NCBI GenBank assembly: GCA_964561005.1
Contig: CAZLNO010000006.1
Location: forward strand, 1 to 64,000
Reading direction: 5' to 3'
Length of the DNA stretch: 64,000 nucleotides
Source of the DNA: CAZLNO01 sp964561005
GTDB lineage: Bacteria > Pseudomonadota > Alphaproteobacteria > Kiloniellales > Rhodovibrionaceae
Shown: piece after piece, positions 27,648-35,121 of the stretch
Position numbering within the stretch: position 1 is the stretch's first letter
Layout: each line of letters opens with the position of its first letter
The notes under the pieces: generated by a model
Database searches by the model: none
What the model saw: the letters and a program-made list of their open reading frames with translations, nothing else
What the model was told of the DNA's origin: nothing
Made by a program: the position numbers and the translations under genes

Positions 27648-27854
27648 CTAAAGGTCTTTTGGGTCGATCCCAAGCTGACGGCACATCCTGCGCAGCGTTC
27701 CGGGCGGAATTTCACCCGTCTGCACAATGGTGAATCGCTCGCCATAGTAGAGCGTCTGATGGCCACCCTTGCCCCGACTGGGGACAAGCGCCACGGCCAC
27801 GCCTTGTTTGCGTCCCAGCCTGCGCAGCCGGCGCACGAACTCTCGCCCCGTCAT
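27648..27854 (-). CDS. hicA: HicA family mRNA interferase toxin
   Basis: A 68-residue toxin with the small double-stranded-RNA-binding fold. The catalytic His is in GKGGHQTLYYG (about residue 32), and the N-terminal TGREFVRRLRRLG helix is typical. It would cleave mRNA during translation when free of HicB. The gene precedes hicB, the usual order. The promoter must lie in the 77 bases between 27855 and the permease start at 27932. Confidence 0.92.
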   Translation of the reverse strand: MTGREFVRRLRRLGRKQGVAVALVPSRGKGGHQTLYYGERFTIVQTGEIPPGTLRRMCRQLGIDPKDL

Positions 27855-27929
27855 CGCCGCAGCTTCGCACAAAAATGTACGAATTGCAACGACGTTGTCG
27901 CTCGTTTTTTCACGCCTTTGGAAGGCACC

Positions 27930-27939
27930 GCATGAGCGC
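27930..27939. repeat. right copy of 10-bp direct repeat flanking hicAB
   Basis: GCATGAGCGC, identical to 27199-27208. It includes the ATG (27932) of the permease gene. Deleting one copy and everything between would restore a four-base ATGA overlap of ATPase and permease genes. Confidence 0.7.
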
Positions 27940-28741
27940 CGCCGGCTATCTGCGCTGCCTGCGCGGGATCGTGGCGCGCGAGGGGCTGCGCTTCCTGCAG
28001 CAGCGGGCGCGCTTCCTGTCGTCGCTGGTGCGCCCACTGGTCTGGCTGTTCATCTTCGCCGCCGGCTTCCGGGCGATCCTGGGCGTGTCCATGATCCCGC
28101 CCTATGAGACCTACATCCTCTACGAGGTCTACATCACGCCGGGGCTCTGCGTGATGATCCTGCTGTTCAACGGCATGCAGAGCAGCCTGTCGATGGTCTA
28201 CGACCGCGAGATGGGCAGCATGAAGACGCTGCTGGTCAGCCCCCTGCCCCGCTGGTACCTGCTGGGTTCGAAGCTGCTGGCGGGCTCGCTGGTCTCGCTG
28301 CTGCAGGTCTACGTCTTCCTGGCCATCGCCTGGTTCTGGGAGATCGAGCCGCCGCCGCTCGGCTATCTGACGGCGGTTCCGGCGCTGCTGGTGAGCGCGC
28401 TGATGCTGGGCGCGCTGGGGCTGTTCCTGTCGTCCTTCATCAAGCAGCTCGAGAACTTCGCGGGGGTGATGAACTTCGTCATCTTCCCGATGTTCTTCGC
28501 CTCCTCGGCGCTCTACCCGCTGTGGCGCATCAAGGAGTCGAGCGTGCTCCTGTACCAGATCGCCGCGATCAACCCCTTCACCCACGGCGTCGAGCTGGTG
28601 CGCCACGCCCTCTACCTCAAGCTCAACGAGACCTCGCTGCTGGTGGTGACGGGGTGCCTGCTGCTGTTCTTCGCGCTGGCGGTGCTGGGCTACGACCCCG
28701 GCCGCGGCATGATGGCCCGACGCGAGGCCGGCGGGGGCTAA
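27932..28741 (+). CDS. ABC-2 type transporter permease of the quinoprotein locus
   Basis: A 269-residue inner-membrane protein with about six transmembrane segments. ATG 27932 starts the conserved region (AREGLRFLQQRARFLSSLVRP). The central segment MVYDREMGSMKTLLVSPLPRWYLL and the later NPFTHGVELVRHALY are typical of ABC-2 exporters. It is the partner of the ATPase at 26452. The hicAB insertion leaves it without translational coupling; the sequence CGTTTTTTCACGCCTTTGG just upstream offers no clear ribosome site. Confidence 0.9.
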   Translation: MSAAGYLRCLRGIVAREGLRFLQQRARFLSSLVRPLVWLFIFAAGFRAILGVSMIPPYETYILYEVYITPGLCVMILLFNGMQSSLSMVYDREMGSMKTLLVSPLPRWYLLGSKLLAGSLVSLLQVYVFLAIAWFWEIEPPPLGYLTAVPALLVSALMLGALGLFLSSFIKQLENFAGVMNFVIFPMFFASSALYPLWRIKESSVLLYQIAAINPFTHGVELVRHALYLKLNETSLLVVTGCLLLFFALAVLGYDPGRGMMARREAGGG

Positions 28742-29286
28742 TCGGCCTTGATCTCTTGCCCTTTGGCCAGGCGATGCTCGATCAGCCAGGCGACGCCGCG
28801 CGACCAGGCCTCGTCGGTGTCGCCGCGAATGCTGGCGGTGGCCCGGCGCAGCACCCGTCCCGTCGCCACGTCCTTGACGGTGATCTGGATGTACTGGATC
28901 AGCGTGCTGACCTTGTGCACCAGCCCGGTGGCCGCCTGCTCCGCCCCGACGGCCTTCGCCAGGTCCAGTTCGCAGCCGTTGCAGCCGTAGATGTGGCCCA
29001 GGTCCGGCAGCCGGTCGGCGACCGGCGTCAGGGGAACGACGACATAGGCATCCAGGCCGTCCAGCCCATCGCGAAGCTGCCCGGTCACCATGCGCAGACG
29101 GCGGTCGTGCGCCGCTGTGCGCGGCTCGCCGCTGGTGTCGTAGAGCTCGAAGGGAAAGACCGCGACGCCGGTCTCCGCGGTCGCCGGCCCAGGCGACACC
29201 AGAAGCCCGGCCAACACCGCCAGGGCTGCCCCGCGCCGGGACTTGCGGAGGTTTCCCGCGAAGCTGCGACCTGCTTTCCCGTTCAT
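28738..29286 (-). CDS. exported DUF2380/DUF3280-like protein
   Basis: A 182-residue exported protein if it starts at ATG 29286; an earlier in-frame ATG at 29322 is possible. A signal peptide (AALAVLAGLLVSPGPATA) precedes the conserved start TGVAVFPFELYDTSGEPRT. A Cys pair occurs in YGCNGCELDLA, and the C-terminus has the motif YIQITVKDVATGRVLRRATASIRGDTDEAWSRG as in small lipoprotein-like penicillin-binding-protein-activator folds. Proteins like this occur beside quinoprotein metallo-hydrolases. It lies in antisense within the locus, tail-to-tail with the permease (4-base overlap) and head-to-head with the hydrolase. Confidence 0.72.
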   Translation of the reverse strand: MNGKAGRSFAGNLRKSRRGAALAVLAGLLVSPGPATAETGVAVFPFELYDTSGEPRTAAHDRRLRMVTGQLRDGLDGLDAYVVVPLTPVADRLPDLGHIYGCNGCELDLAKAVGAEQAATGLVHKVSTLIQYIQITVKDVATGRVLRRATASIRGDTDEAWSRGVAWLIEHRLAKGQEIKAD

Positions 29287-29336
29287 GCAGGCGATGCTAC
29301 CCTTCATCATGGTTGACGGCAATCGAGGGCTGCGCG

Positions 29337-30362
29337 ATGACCGGCGGGAGGCGTGAGGCGATTGGGGACGCCCCTGGGCGACGTCCGGCGTCTTCTAAAA
29401 CGGCCGCCGCGCTCCGTCCGATCGGCCGCCGCGCCCTGCTGACCACGGCAGCCGTGGGTCTGGCGTGGGCGGGCTGGCGCGGGCCCCGCGCCGCAACCCG
29501 CCCTTTCAGCCTGCGCGAGGTGGCGCCGGGGCACTACCTGCACGAGGGCGTCCACGAGATGGCCGGCCGCGACAACCTGGGCGACATCGCCAACATCGGC
29601 TTCGTCGTGGGCTCGGAGGGCGTGGCGGTGATCGACACCGGGGGCGGGCCGAGCCTGGGCGCCGACTTCCTGGCGGCCTTGCGCGCGGTGACCGACCGGC
29701 CGATCCGCTATGTCGTCAACACCCACATGCACCCCGATCACATCTTCGGCAACGGTGTGTTCGAGGCCTTGCCCGAGGCGCCGCGCTTCGTGGCGCACGC
29801 CAAGCTGCCGGCCGCGCTGCGCGCCCGCACGGACGCCTATTTCGACCAGCTCGAACGCGACCTGGGCGAGGCCGAGGCGCGGCGCGCCCGCATGGTGCAG
29901 CCGGACATCCTGGTCGACGACCGCGCCGAACTGGACCTGGGCGATCGGCGGCTGACCCTGCGCGCCTGGCCGACCGCGCACACCAACAACGACCTGACGG
30001 TGCGCGACAGCCGGACGGGCGCCTTCTGGACCGGCGATCTGGTCTTTCGCACACGCATGCCGGCCGTGGACGGCAGCGCGCCGGGCTGGCTGGCGGTGCT
30101 GGACAAGCTCCGCCGGGAGCCGGCCACGACCCTGATCCCCGGCCACGGTCGCGAAGGGGAGACGTGGGACGAGGTGGCCGGTGAGCTGCGCCGCTACCTG
30201 GAAAAGCTGGTCGAGGGGGTGCGCGCGGTGATCGACCGCTTCGGCACGATCCCCGAGGCGATCGAGACCGTGGCGCGCGACGAGCGCGCGCGCTGGCGGC
30301 TGTTCGACGCCTATCATGGCCGCAACGTCACCGCCGTTTTCGCGGAACTGGAATGGGAATAG
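29337..30362 (+). CDS. quinoprotein relay system metallo-beta-lactamase-fold hydrolase
   Basis: A 341-residue exported metallo-hydrolase. A twin-arginine-like signal (GRRALLTTAAVGLAWAG) is at residues 30-46. The zinc motif THMHPDH is at about 129-135, with further ligands in the AHTNND, WTGDLVF and PGHG segments. The start ATG 29337 is chosen; TTG 29313 is an alternative. Such hydrolases accompany SoxYZ-like carriers in quinoprotein loci, where they are proposed to release sulfur from the carrier. The carrier gene follows 35 bases downstream. Confidence 0.85.
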   Translation: MTGGRREAIGDAPGRRPASSKTAAALRPIGRRALLTTAAVGLAWAGWRGPRAATRPFSLREVAPGHYLHEGVHEMAGRDNLGDIANIGFVVGSEGVAVIDTGGGPSLGADFLAALRAVTDRPIRYVVNTHMHPDHIFGNGVFEALPEAPRFVAHAKLPAALRARTDAYFDQLERDLGEAEARRARMVQPDILVDDRAELDLGDRRLTLRAWPTAHTNNDLTVRDSRTGAFWTGDLVFRTRMPAVDGSAPGWLAVLDKLRREPATTLIPGHGREGETWDEVAGELRRYLEKLVEGVRAVIDRFGTIPEAIETVARDERARWRLFDAYHGRNVTAVFAELEWE

Positions 30363-30397
30363 CCGCCGGCAGCCGGCGGTAAAATGGAGGACGAGAC

Positions 30398-31234
30398 ATG
30401 ATCCGCTTGACCCGCAAGACGCTGCTGTCCGGGCTGTTCGCGGCGGGGGCGCTGGCCGCCCTGCCGATCCCGCCCGCCGCGGCGAACGACGAATACGCCG
30501 AGTACGACCGCTGGGCCGAGGTCAAGCCGATGTACTTCGGCGACAAGCCGGTGGGCGACGGCAGCGACGTGATCGCGCTGGACGCGCCCTACCGCGCGCA
30601 CGACGCCGCGCTGGTGCCGATCGAGGTCGTCAACCGCCTGCCCGCCGACGGCGCGCGCCGCATCAAGGCCATCACGCTGCTGGTGGAGAACAACCCGATC
30701 CCCCTCGCCGGCACCTTCCGCTTCCCCTCCGACCGGCGCATCGAGCGGCTGTCCACCCGCGTGCGCGTCGAGAGCTACAGCTTCGTGCGCGCCGTCGCCG
30801 AGCTGGACGACGGCAGCCTGGTGAAGACCGGGAAGTTCGTGAAGGCCTCGGGCGGCTGCTCGGCGGCGGCGATGAAGGACCCCGAGACCGTCATGGCCCG
30901 CCTGGGGAAGATGAAGCTGCGCAGCAGCAAGCCGGACTCCCCCAATGGGCCGATGCAGGCGCAGTTCATGATCAGCCATCCGAACTACAACGGCATGCAG
31001 TTCGACCAGATCTCGCGGCACTATATCCCGGCGCACTATGTCGAAGACCTGCGGATCGCCTACGCCGGCGAGCCGCTGATCGCCGTCGAGGCCGACGTGT
31101 CGCTGAGCGAGGACCCGACGGTGCGCTTCACCTTCGAGCCCCAGGGCACGGGCCGCTTCAAGGTCTCGGTCAAGGACACCGAGGGCCAGACCTTCAAGGG
31201 CGACTGGAATCCCTTCGCGGACAGCGGCGCGTGA
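30398..31234 (+). CDS. quinoprotein-associated SoxYZ-like fusion carrier protein
   Basis: A 278-residue exported protein fusing a SoxY-like N-terminal domain to a SoxZ-like C-terminal domain. The signal peptide ends near AAA-NDEY (residue 30). The carrier Cys is at about 154 in KASGGCSAAA, the swinging-arm type Gly-Gly-Cys motif, here internal rather than C-terminal because of the fusion. The SoxZ part begins with QFMISHPNYNGMQFD. It pairs with the upstream metallo-hydrolase. It is the last gene of the quinoprotein locus. Confidence 0.88.
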   Translation: MIRLTRKTLLSGLFAAGALAALPIPPAAANDEYAEYDRWAEVKPMYFGDKPVGDGSDVIALDAPYRAHDAALVPIEVVNRLPADGARRIKAITLLVENNPIPLAGTFRFPSDRRIERLSTRVRVESYSFVRAVAELDDGSLVKTGKFVKASGGCSAAAMKDPETVMARLGKMKLRSSKPDSPNGPMQAQFMISHPNYNGMQFDQISRHYIPAHYVEDLRIAYAGEPLIAVEADVSLSEDPTVRFTFEPQGTGRFKVSVKDTEGQTFKGDWNPFADSGA

Positions 31235-31266
31235 GGCTTGTCGGGGCGTGGCCTTGGCCGCGCCCC

Positions 31267-31300
31267 GAACGTTTCTCCACTGCGTAAAACGGAAACGTTC
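31267..31300. promoter_or_regulatory. inverted repeat in the convergent SoxYZ / ectA gap
   Basis: GAACGTTTC (31267-31275) and GAAACGTTC (31292-31300) form a 9-bp stem with a 16-base loop between two converging genes. It may act as a bidirectional terminator, though no T run is present on either side. Confidence 0.45.
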
Positions 31301-31366
31301 CGGTCGGGAGCAAGCCTCCGCCCCGCAAATGACTTTGAAAGGCCGCTGGCCCCGCCCCGCCTGCGC

Positions 31367-32041
31367 CTACGGCTTGGGCAGCACGACTTCCTTGGCGGCG
31401 TGGTGCTCGCGCACCTCGTCGGCGGCGCGCAGGGCGTCGTCCAGCGTGGAGAAGGCGGGATTGGTGGGTGAGAAGGCCGGATACTCGGCGCCGTCGTAGA
31501 TCGCGTAGACGCGATAACCCTCTTGCTCGCTGCGCACCTCGAGCTTGTTGTCGATGCGCGTGATCGGGCCGATCACGAACAGCCGCTCGATCTGGTGCTC
31601 GGCGTCGGGGAAGAGCTCGTCCTTGTAGACCTCGGTCTCGCGGATCTCGGCGTTGAACTGCGCGGCGATGCCGCGGAACAGCGCCTCCGAGGCCTCATTG
31701 TCCGGCGCGATCGTCGTCTCGACATAGCGCACGTTGGCGCAGTCCTCGCGCTTGAGCAGTTCCTCCAGCATGCCGCGGGCGATACCCTGCCCCTGGTATT
31801 CGTCGCGGACGTTCACCTGCCAGACGAACAGCCGCTGCGGGTCGTCCGGCAGGGGATAGGCGGTCACCATGCCGGCGATGTCGTCGTCCACCACCGCGAC
31901 CACGCTGGTCGCGGCGAAGTTGCGGCAGATCATGAAGTAGGCGTAGGCGGAATTGGCGTCGAGCGCGGCGGCCTCGTCCACCATCTTCCAGATCTCCGCG
32001 CCGTCCTCCAGCGAGGGCGTGCGGTAGGTCACGTCGGTCAT
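31367..32041 (-). CDS. ectA: L-2,4-diaminobutyrate N-acetyltransferase-like protein (EctA) with C-terminal extension
   Basis: A 224-residue GNAT acetyltransferase. Residues 1-160 match EctA of ectoine synthesis: ALDANSAYAYFMICRNFA, LFVWQVNVRDEYQGQGIARG (acetyl-CoA loop), VETTIAPDNEASEALFRG and RLFVIGPI. EctA would acetylate diaminobutyrate. Usual EctA proteins end near 170-190 residues; here about 60 more residues (KLEVRSEQEGYRVYAIYDG, FSTLDDALRAADEVREHH) form an extra domain. No ectB, ectC or ectR is adjacent, so it may serve a different acetylation or act in trans. Confidence 0.75.
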   Translation of the reverse strand: MTDVTYRTPSLEDGAEIWKMVDEAAALDANSAYAYFMICRNFAATSVVAVVDDDIAGMVTAYPLPDDPQRLFVWQVNVRDEYQGQGIARGMLEELLKREDCANVRYVETTIAPDNEASEALFRGIAAQFNAEIRETEVYKDELFPDAEHQIERLFVIGPITRIDNKLEVRSEQEGYRVYAIYDGAEYPAFSPTNPAFSTLDDALRAADEVREHHAAKEVVLPKP

Positions 32042-32180
32042 TGCGGGAAACCTCGTTCATCATTCGCCCGCAAGACTCGCACGATCCGACCCCGATTGTA
32101 AGGCGCGAATTGCCGGCGCGGTCGCGCCAAGACGGCAAATTCGAAGCGAACCTCCGCGAAGCTGAGTCGTTTATTGCACA

Positions 32181-32291
32181 GGCCCCGTGAGGTGGTCCCA
32201 TTCGGTGAGACAGCGCGACATGGCGGAAAAGGACGCCTGGTACGTCTTCGGCGTCGACCGCGTCGTCAACGAGATCGAGGTGCGCCCCTGA
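32181..32291 (+). pseudogene. BON-domain protein remnant (C-terminal end only)
   Basis: About 36 codons remain. They read SVRQRDMAEKDAWYVFGVDR and VVNEIEVRP, which matches the end of a BON domain of OsmY type. An in-frame TGA lies just upstream near 32163 and nothing before it is recognisable. An ATG at 32220 could at most yield 23 residues. It is a decayed or truncated gene. Confidence 0.45.
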
Positions 32292-32306
32292 GCCGGAGCG
32301 GCGGGC

Positions 32307-32498
32307 TTACAGCGCCCAGAACACGATCGCCAGGATCAGCGCCCAGCCGGCCAAGCCGGCCGCCAACCAGAACGGCACCGCGTGGCGCAGCGGCAGGCGC
32401 GTGTCGTCGGTTGCGTCCTCGCCGGCCGACGATAAAAGTCGCGACAGCGCGACGGCGCCCGGCAGTCGGCCCACCCATCCGGAAACCAGTCCCGACAT
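32307..32498 (-). CDS. small single-span membrane protein
   Basis: A 63-residue protein with one C-terminal transmembrane segment (AVPFWLAAGLAGWALILAIV). The ATG at 32496-32498 has an ideal AGGAGG six bases upstream, which argues that it is a real gene. A TTAA-N7-TTAA box lies about 85-100 bases upstream of the start. No family is recognisable. It is transcribed in the same direction as opgH but separated from it by 117 bases. Confidence 0.6.
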   Translation of the reverse strand: MSGLVSGWVGRLPGAVALSRLLSSAGEDATDDTRLPLRHAVPFWLAAGLAGWALILAIVFWAL

Positions 32499-32582
32499 CG
32501 CGCGCCTCCTGACAACGCGGTCTCGATTGCACGGCTGCGCGAGCAGCCTGGACCGCAGCAGGGTCAGCTTTTCATTCTTTGA

Positions 32583-32597
32583 TTAACAATTAGTTAA
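32583..32597. promoter_or_regulatory. CtrA-type binding box upstream of the small membrane protein gene
   Basis: TTAA-CAATTAG-TTAA is a perfect match to the alphaproteobacterial CtrA consensus TTAA-N7-TTAA, in a short AT-rich island of a GC-rich genome. The nearest start is that of the 63-residue membrane protein (32498, minus strand). Confidence 0.55.
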
Positions 32598-32615
32598 CAA
32601 TGTGCCCGCGCCGCC

Positions 32616-34454
32616 CTACTCGACGCGCGACCCGCGTGCCTCGGCGGGCAGCATCGGGCCGCCCCCGCGCGCCACGGCGCCCTCCACCTGGAGCAGGTCG
32701 AGGCGTCCCACCGCCCGCTCTTCCGGCGTGGCGCACAGGCGCAGGCGCACGCAGCCCTGCCCGAGCGTCGGCAGGGCCGTCGCCCAGGCGAAGGGCGCGG
32801 CCAGGATCAGGCTGACCAGCAGCGGCGCCGCCCAGGGCAGCAGGGCCGGCGCCCAGGCGACCAGCAGGGCGGTTCCGGCAAGGCCGAGCAGCGTCTGCGG
32901 CCACAGCCCGCGCAACGCGTCGCCCAGTCCCACGCGGTGGCCGTCGCGCTGCTGCGCCTCCCAGCGCACGGTGCGCCCGAACAGCAGGCCGCCCATGAAG
33001 ACGCTCTGCGCCACCATCATCACCGGCCCCAGCAAGGCGGAAAACAGCACCTCGACGAGTCCGCCCAGCAGCACCCGCCGGCCGCCGCCGTAGCTACGCC
33101 GTCGCCGCGAATCCAGCAGGGCGTGCGCGTAGCCCATCACCTTCGGCGCGAAGGTCATGCCGATCATCGCGGCGAACAGCCCGATGCCGGTGCCCAGCCC
33201 CGGCGTGCCCAGCACTTCCCCCAGATGCAGGGTGGGGCCGAAGGGCGCGCCAGCCACCACCTGCGTCAGGCCGAGCAGCACGAACAGCAGCCAGAACGGC
33301 GCGCCGGCGTACATCAGGACCGCCAGGGCGAGCTGGACCCGACCCATTGGCCGGAAGCCCCGGCGGCCCAGCAGGCCGAGGTACTGCATGTTGCCCTGGC
33401 ACCAGCGCAGGTCGCGCTTGATGAAATCGGGTAGCGTCGGCGGCATTTCCTCGTAGCTGCCCTGCTCCACCGGCAGGACGCGCACCTCGTAGCCGTGCGC
33501 GCGCATCAGCGCCGCCTCCACCTGGTCGTGGCTGAGGATGTGGCCGCCCAGCGGCGGGCGGCCCGGCAGCACCGGCAGCGCGCAGGCCCGCTTGAAGGGC
33601 GCCAGGCGGATCGCCGCGTTGTGGCCCCAGTAGGGCCCGGCATCGCCCTGCCACCAGGCCGCGCCCACGGTATGGGTCAGCATGCCGTGGCGCATCCCGA
33701 ACATGAACACCCGGGCGAACAGGCTGTCCGAGGGCAGGCCCACGGCCAGCGACTGCAGGATGCCGATCCGCGGATTGCCCTCCATGATGCGGATCAGGCG
33801 GTCGATGGCCGGGCCGGTCATGACGCTGTCGGCGTCCAGCACCACCATGTAGTCGAAGTCGTCGCCCCAGCGCTGCACGAAGTCCCAGACGTTGCCGGCC
33901 TTGAAGCCGACGTTCTCGGGACGGTGCCGGTCATGCAGCCGCGCCGGCCGCGGGTCCAGCCGCCGCCAGGATTCGAAGCGGCGCCGCTCCTCGGCGCGGA
34001 TCGCGGGATCGGTGCTGTCCGACAGCAGGAAGACCTCGTAGTCGTCGCCTGCCTCCATGTTGTCCAGCGAAGCGACCACCTTTTGCAGGTGATGGAACAC
34101 ACGCTCCGGCGCCTCGTTGTAGACCGGCATGACGATCGCGACGCGGGCGCGGCGGCGGGCGGCGGCCGTCCTGGCCGCGAAGGGCGCCACCAGGCGCAGC
34201 GGCTCGGGCGCCAGCAGCAGGATGCCCGTGCCCAGGACGGCGTTCCAGAATCCGATCACCACCATGGGGATCGACAGCGCGAAGCAGCCGGCCATGACCG
34301 CCTCGCTCCACGCCAGACCGTCGTGCGAGAGAAGATGAAGCATGGTGATGACGGCCGCGCCCCAGGTGGCCGCCACCAGGCCGGCAAACACGGCGCGTCG
34401 GCCGCCATAGCGAACGCGATCCACGTCCGCCGCAGTCCTCCCCGTCATCGTCAT
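32616..34454 (-). CDS. opgH: glucans biosynthesis glucosyltransferase OpgH (MdoH)
   Basis: A 612-residue inner-membrane family 2 glycosyltransferase that makes the beta-1,2-glucan backbone of osmoregulated periplasmic glucans from UDP-glucose. ATG 34454 follows GAGGAG. Two N-terminal transmembrane helices precede the catalytic domain, with IVMPVYNEAPERVF, the DxD-type VVLDADSVM, the acceptor region YWGHNAAIRLAPF and HILSHDQVEAALM, and the RDLRWCQGNMQYL motif (QxxRW-like). Several transmembrane helices follow. It is shorter than enterobacterial OpgH (about 850), as is usual in alphaproteobacteria. The usual partner opgG is not adjacent. Confidence 0.93.
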   Translation of the reverse strand: MTMTGRTAADVDRVRYGGRRAVFAGLVAATWGAAVITMLHLLSHDGLAWSEAVMAGCFALSIPMVVIGFWNAVLGTGILLLAPEPLRLVAPFAARTAAARRRARVAIVMPVYNEAPERVFHHLQKVVASLDNMEAGDDYEVFLLSDSTDPAIRAEERRRFESWRRLDPRPARLHDRHRPENVGFKAGNVWDFVQRWGDDFDYMVVLDADSVMTGPAIDRLIRIMEGNPRIGILQSLAVGLPSDSLFARVFMFGMRHGMLTHTVGAAWWQGDAGPYWGHNAAIRLAPFKRACALPVLPGRPPLGGHILSHDQVEAALMRAHGYEVRVLPVEQGSYEEMPPTLPDFIKRDLRWCQGNMQYLGLLGRRGFRPMGRVQLALAVLMYAGAPFWLLFVLLGLTQVVAGAPFGPTLHLGEVLGTPGLGTGIGLFAAMIGMTFAPKVMGYAHALLDSRRRRSYGGGRRVLLGGLVEVLFSALLGPVMMVAQSVFMGGLLFGRTVRWEAQQRDGHRVGLGDALRGLWPQTLLGLAGTALLVAWAPALLPWAAPLLVSLILAAPFAWATALPTLGQGCVRLRLCATPEERAVGRLDLLQVEGAVARGGGPMLPAEARGSRVE

Positions 34455-34554
34455 GGCGCTCCTCGGCCCCTGTGCCGAAATCGGATACAGGGCAAGACGT
34501 ATGCGAATTTTCGTAGACGCCAAGAGCGCTCACGCAAATGCGAGCGCGCTGCCC

Positions 34555-34953
34555 TCACCCTTTCGTGAGCGAGCTTTCGGGCGTCCGGATCTCCCGCAGC
34601 CCGTCCTCCCGCACGGCACGATAGAAGCAGTTTGGCCGGTTGGTGTGGCACGCCGGCCCGGTCTGGTCGACCAGCAGCAGCACGGTATCGCCGTCGCAGT
34701 CCAGGCGAAAGTCGACCAGTGCCTGCGTATGGCCCGAGGTTTCCCCCTTGCGCCAGAGCTTCCCACGCGAGCGCGAGAAATAGGTGACGCGGCCGCTTGT
34801 CAGCGTCTCGACCACCGCCGCCTCGTTCATCCACGCCAGCATCAGCACCGTGCCGCTATCGTGCTGCTGGGCGACGGCGGGGACAAGGCCATCGGCGTTG
34901 AAAGCGATCTCCCCCGCCACCTCGCGGGCCTGGGTCTTGGAGAGCGGGCGCAT
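34555..34953 (-). CDS. hisI: phosphoribosyl-AMP cyclohydrolase HisI
   Basis: A 132-residue enzyme for the third step of histidine synthesis, opening the purine ring of phosphoribosyl-AMP. Signatures are VLMLAWMNEAAVVETL, GRVTYFSRSRGKLWRKGETSGH, LDCDGDTVLLLVDQTG and the zinc-binding ACHTNRPNCFY. It stands alone, away from other his genes, as is common in alphaproteobacteria. Confidence 0.96.
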   Translation of the reverse strand: MRPLSKTQAREVAGEIAFNADGLVPAVAQQHDSGTVLMLAWMNEAAVVETLTSGRVTYFSRSRGKLWRKGETSGHTQALVDFRLDCDGDTVLLLVDQTGPACHTNRPNCFYRAVREDGLREIRTPESSLTKG

Positions 34954-35121
34954 GCAATCCTCCGGCTACACGCAATGACACGCCACCCCTTGGCGGGCGC
35001 CATCTCGATCTCATATCAGGAACGGGCAAAGCTGCCCAGCGTGCCGCCCGGCACGCGGGGGGTTGTGCGCAGCCTCCAATCTGGGCAGGCTTACACGTTG
35101 TAACGGGACACCCGAGGAGCC

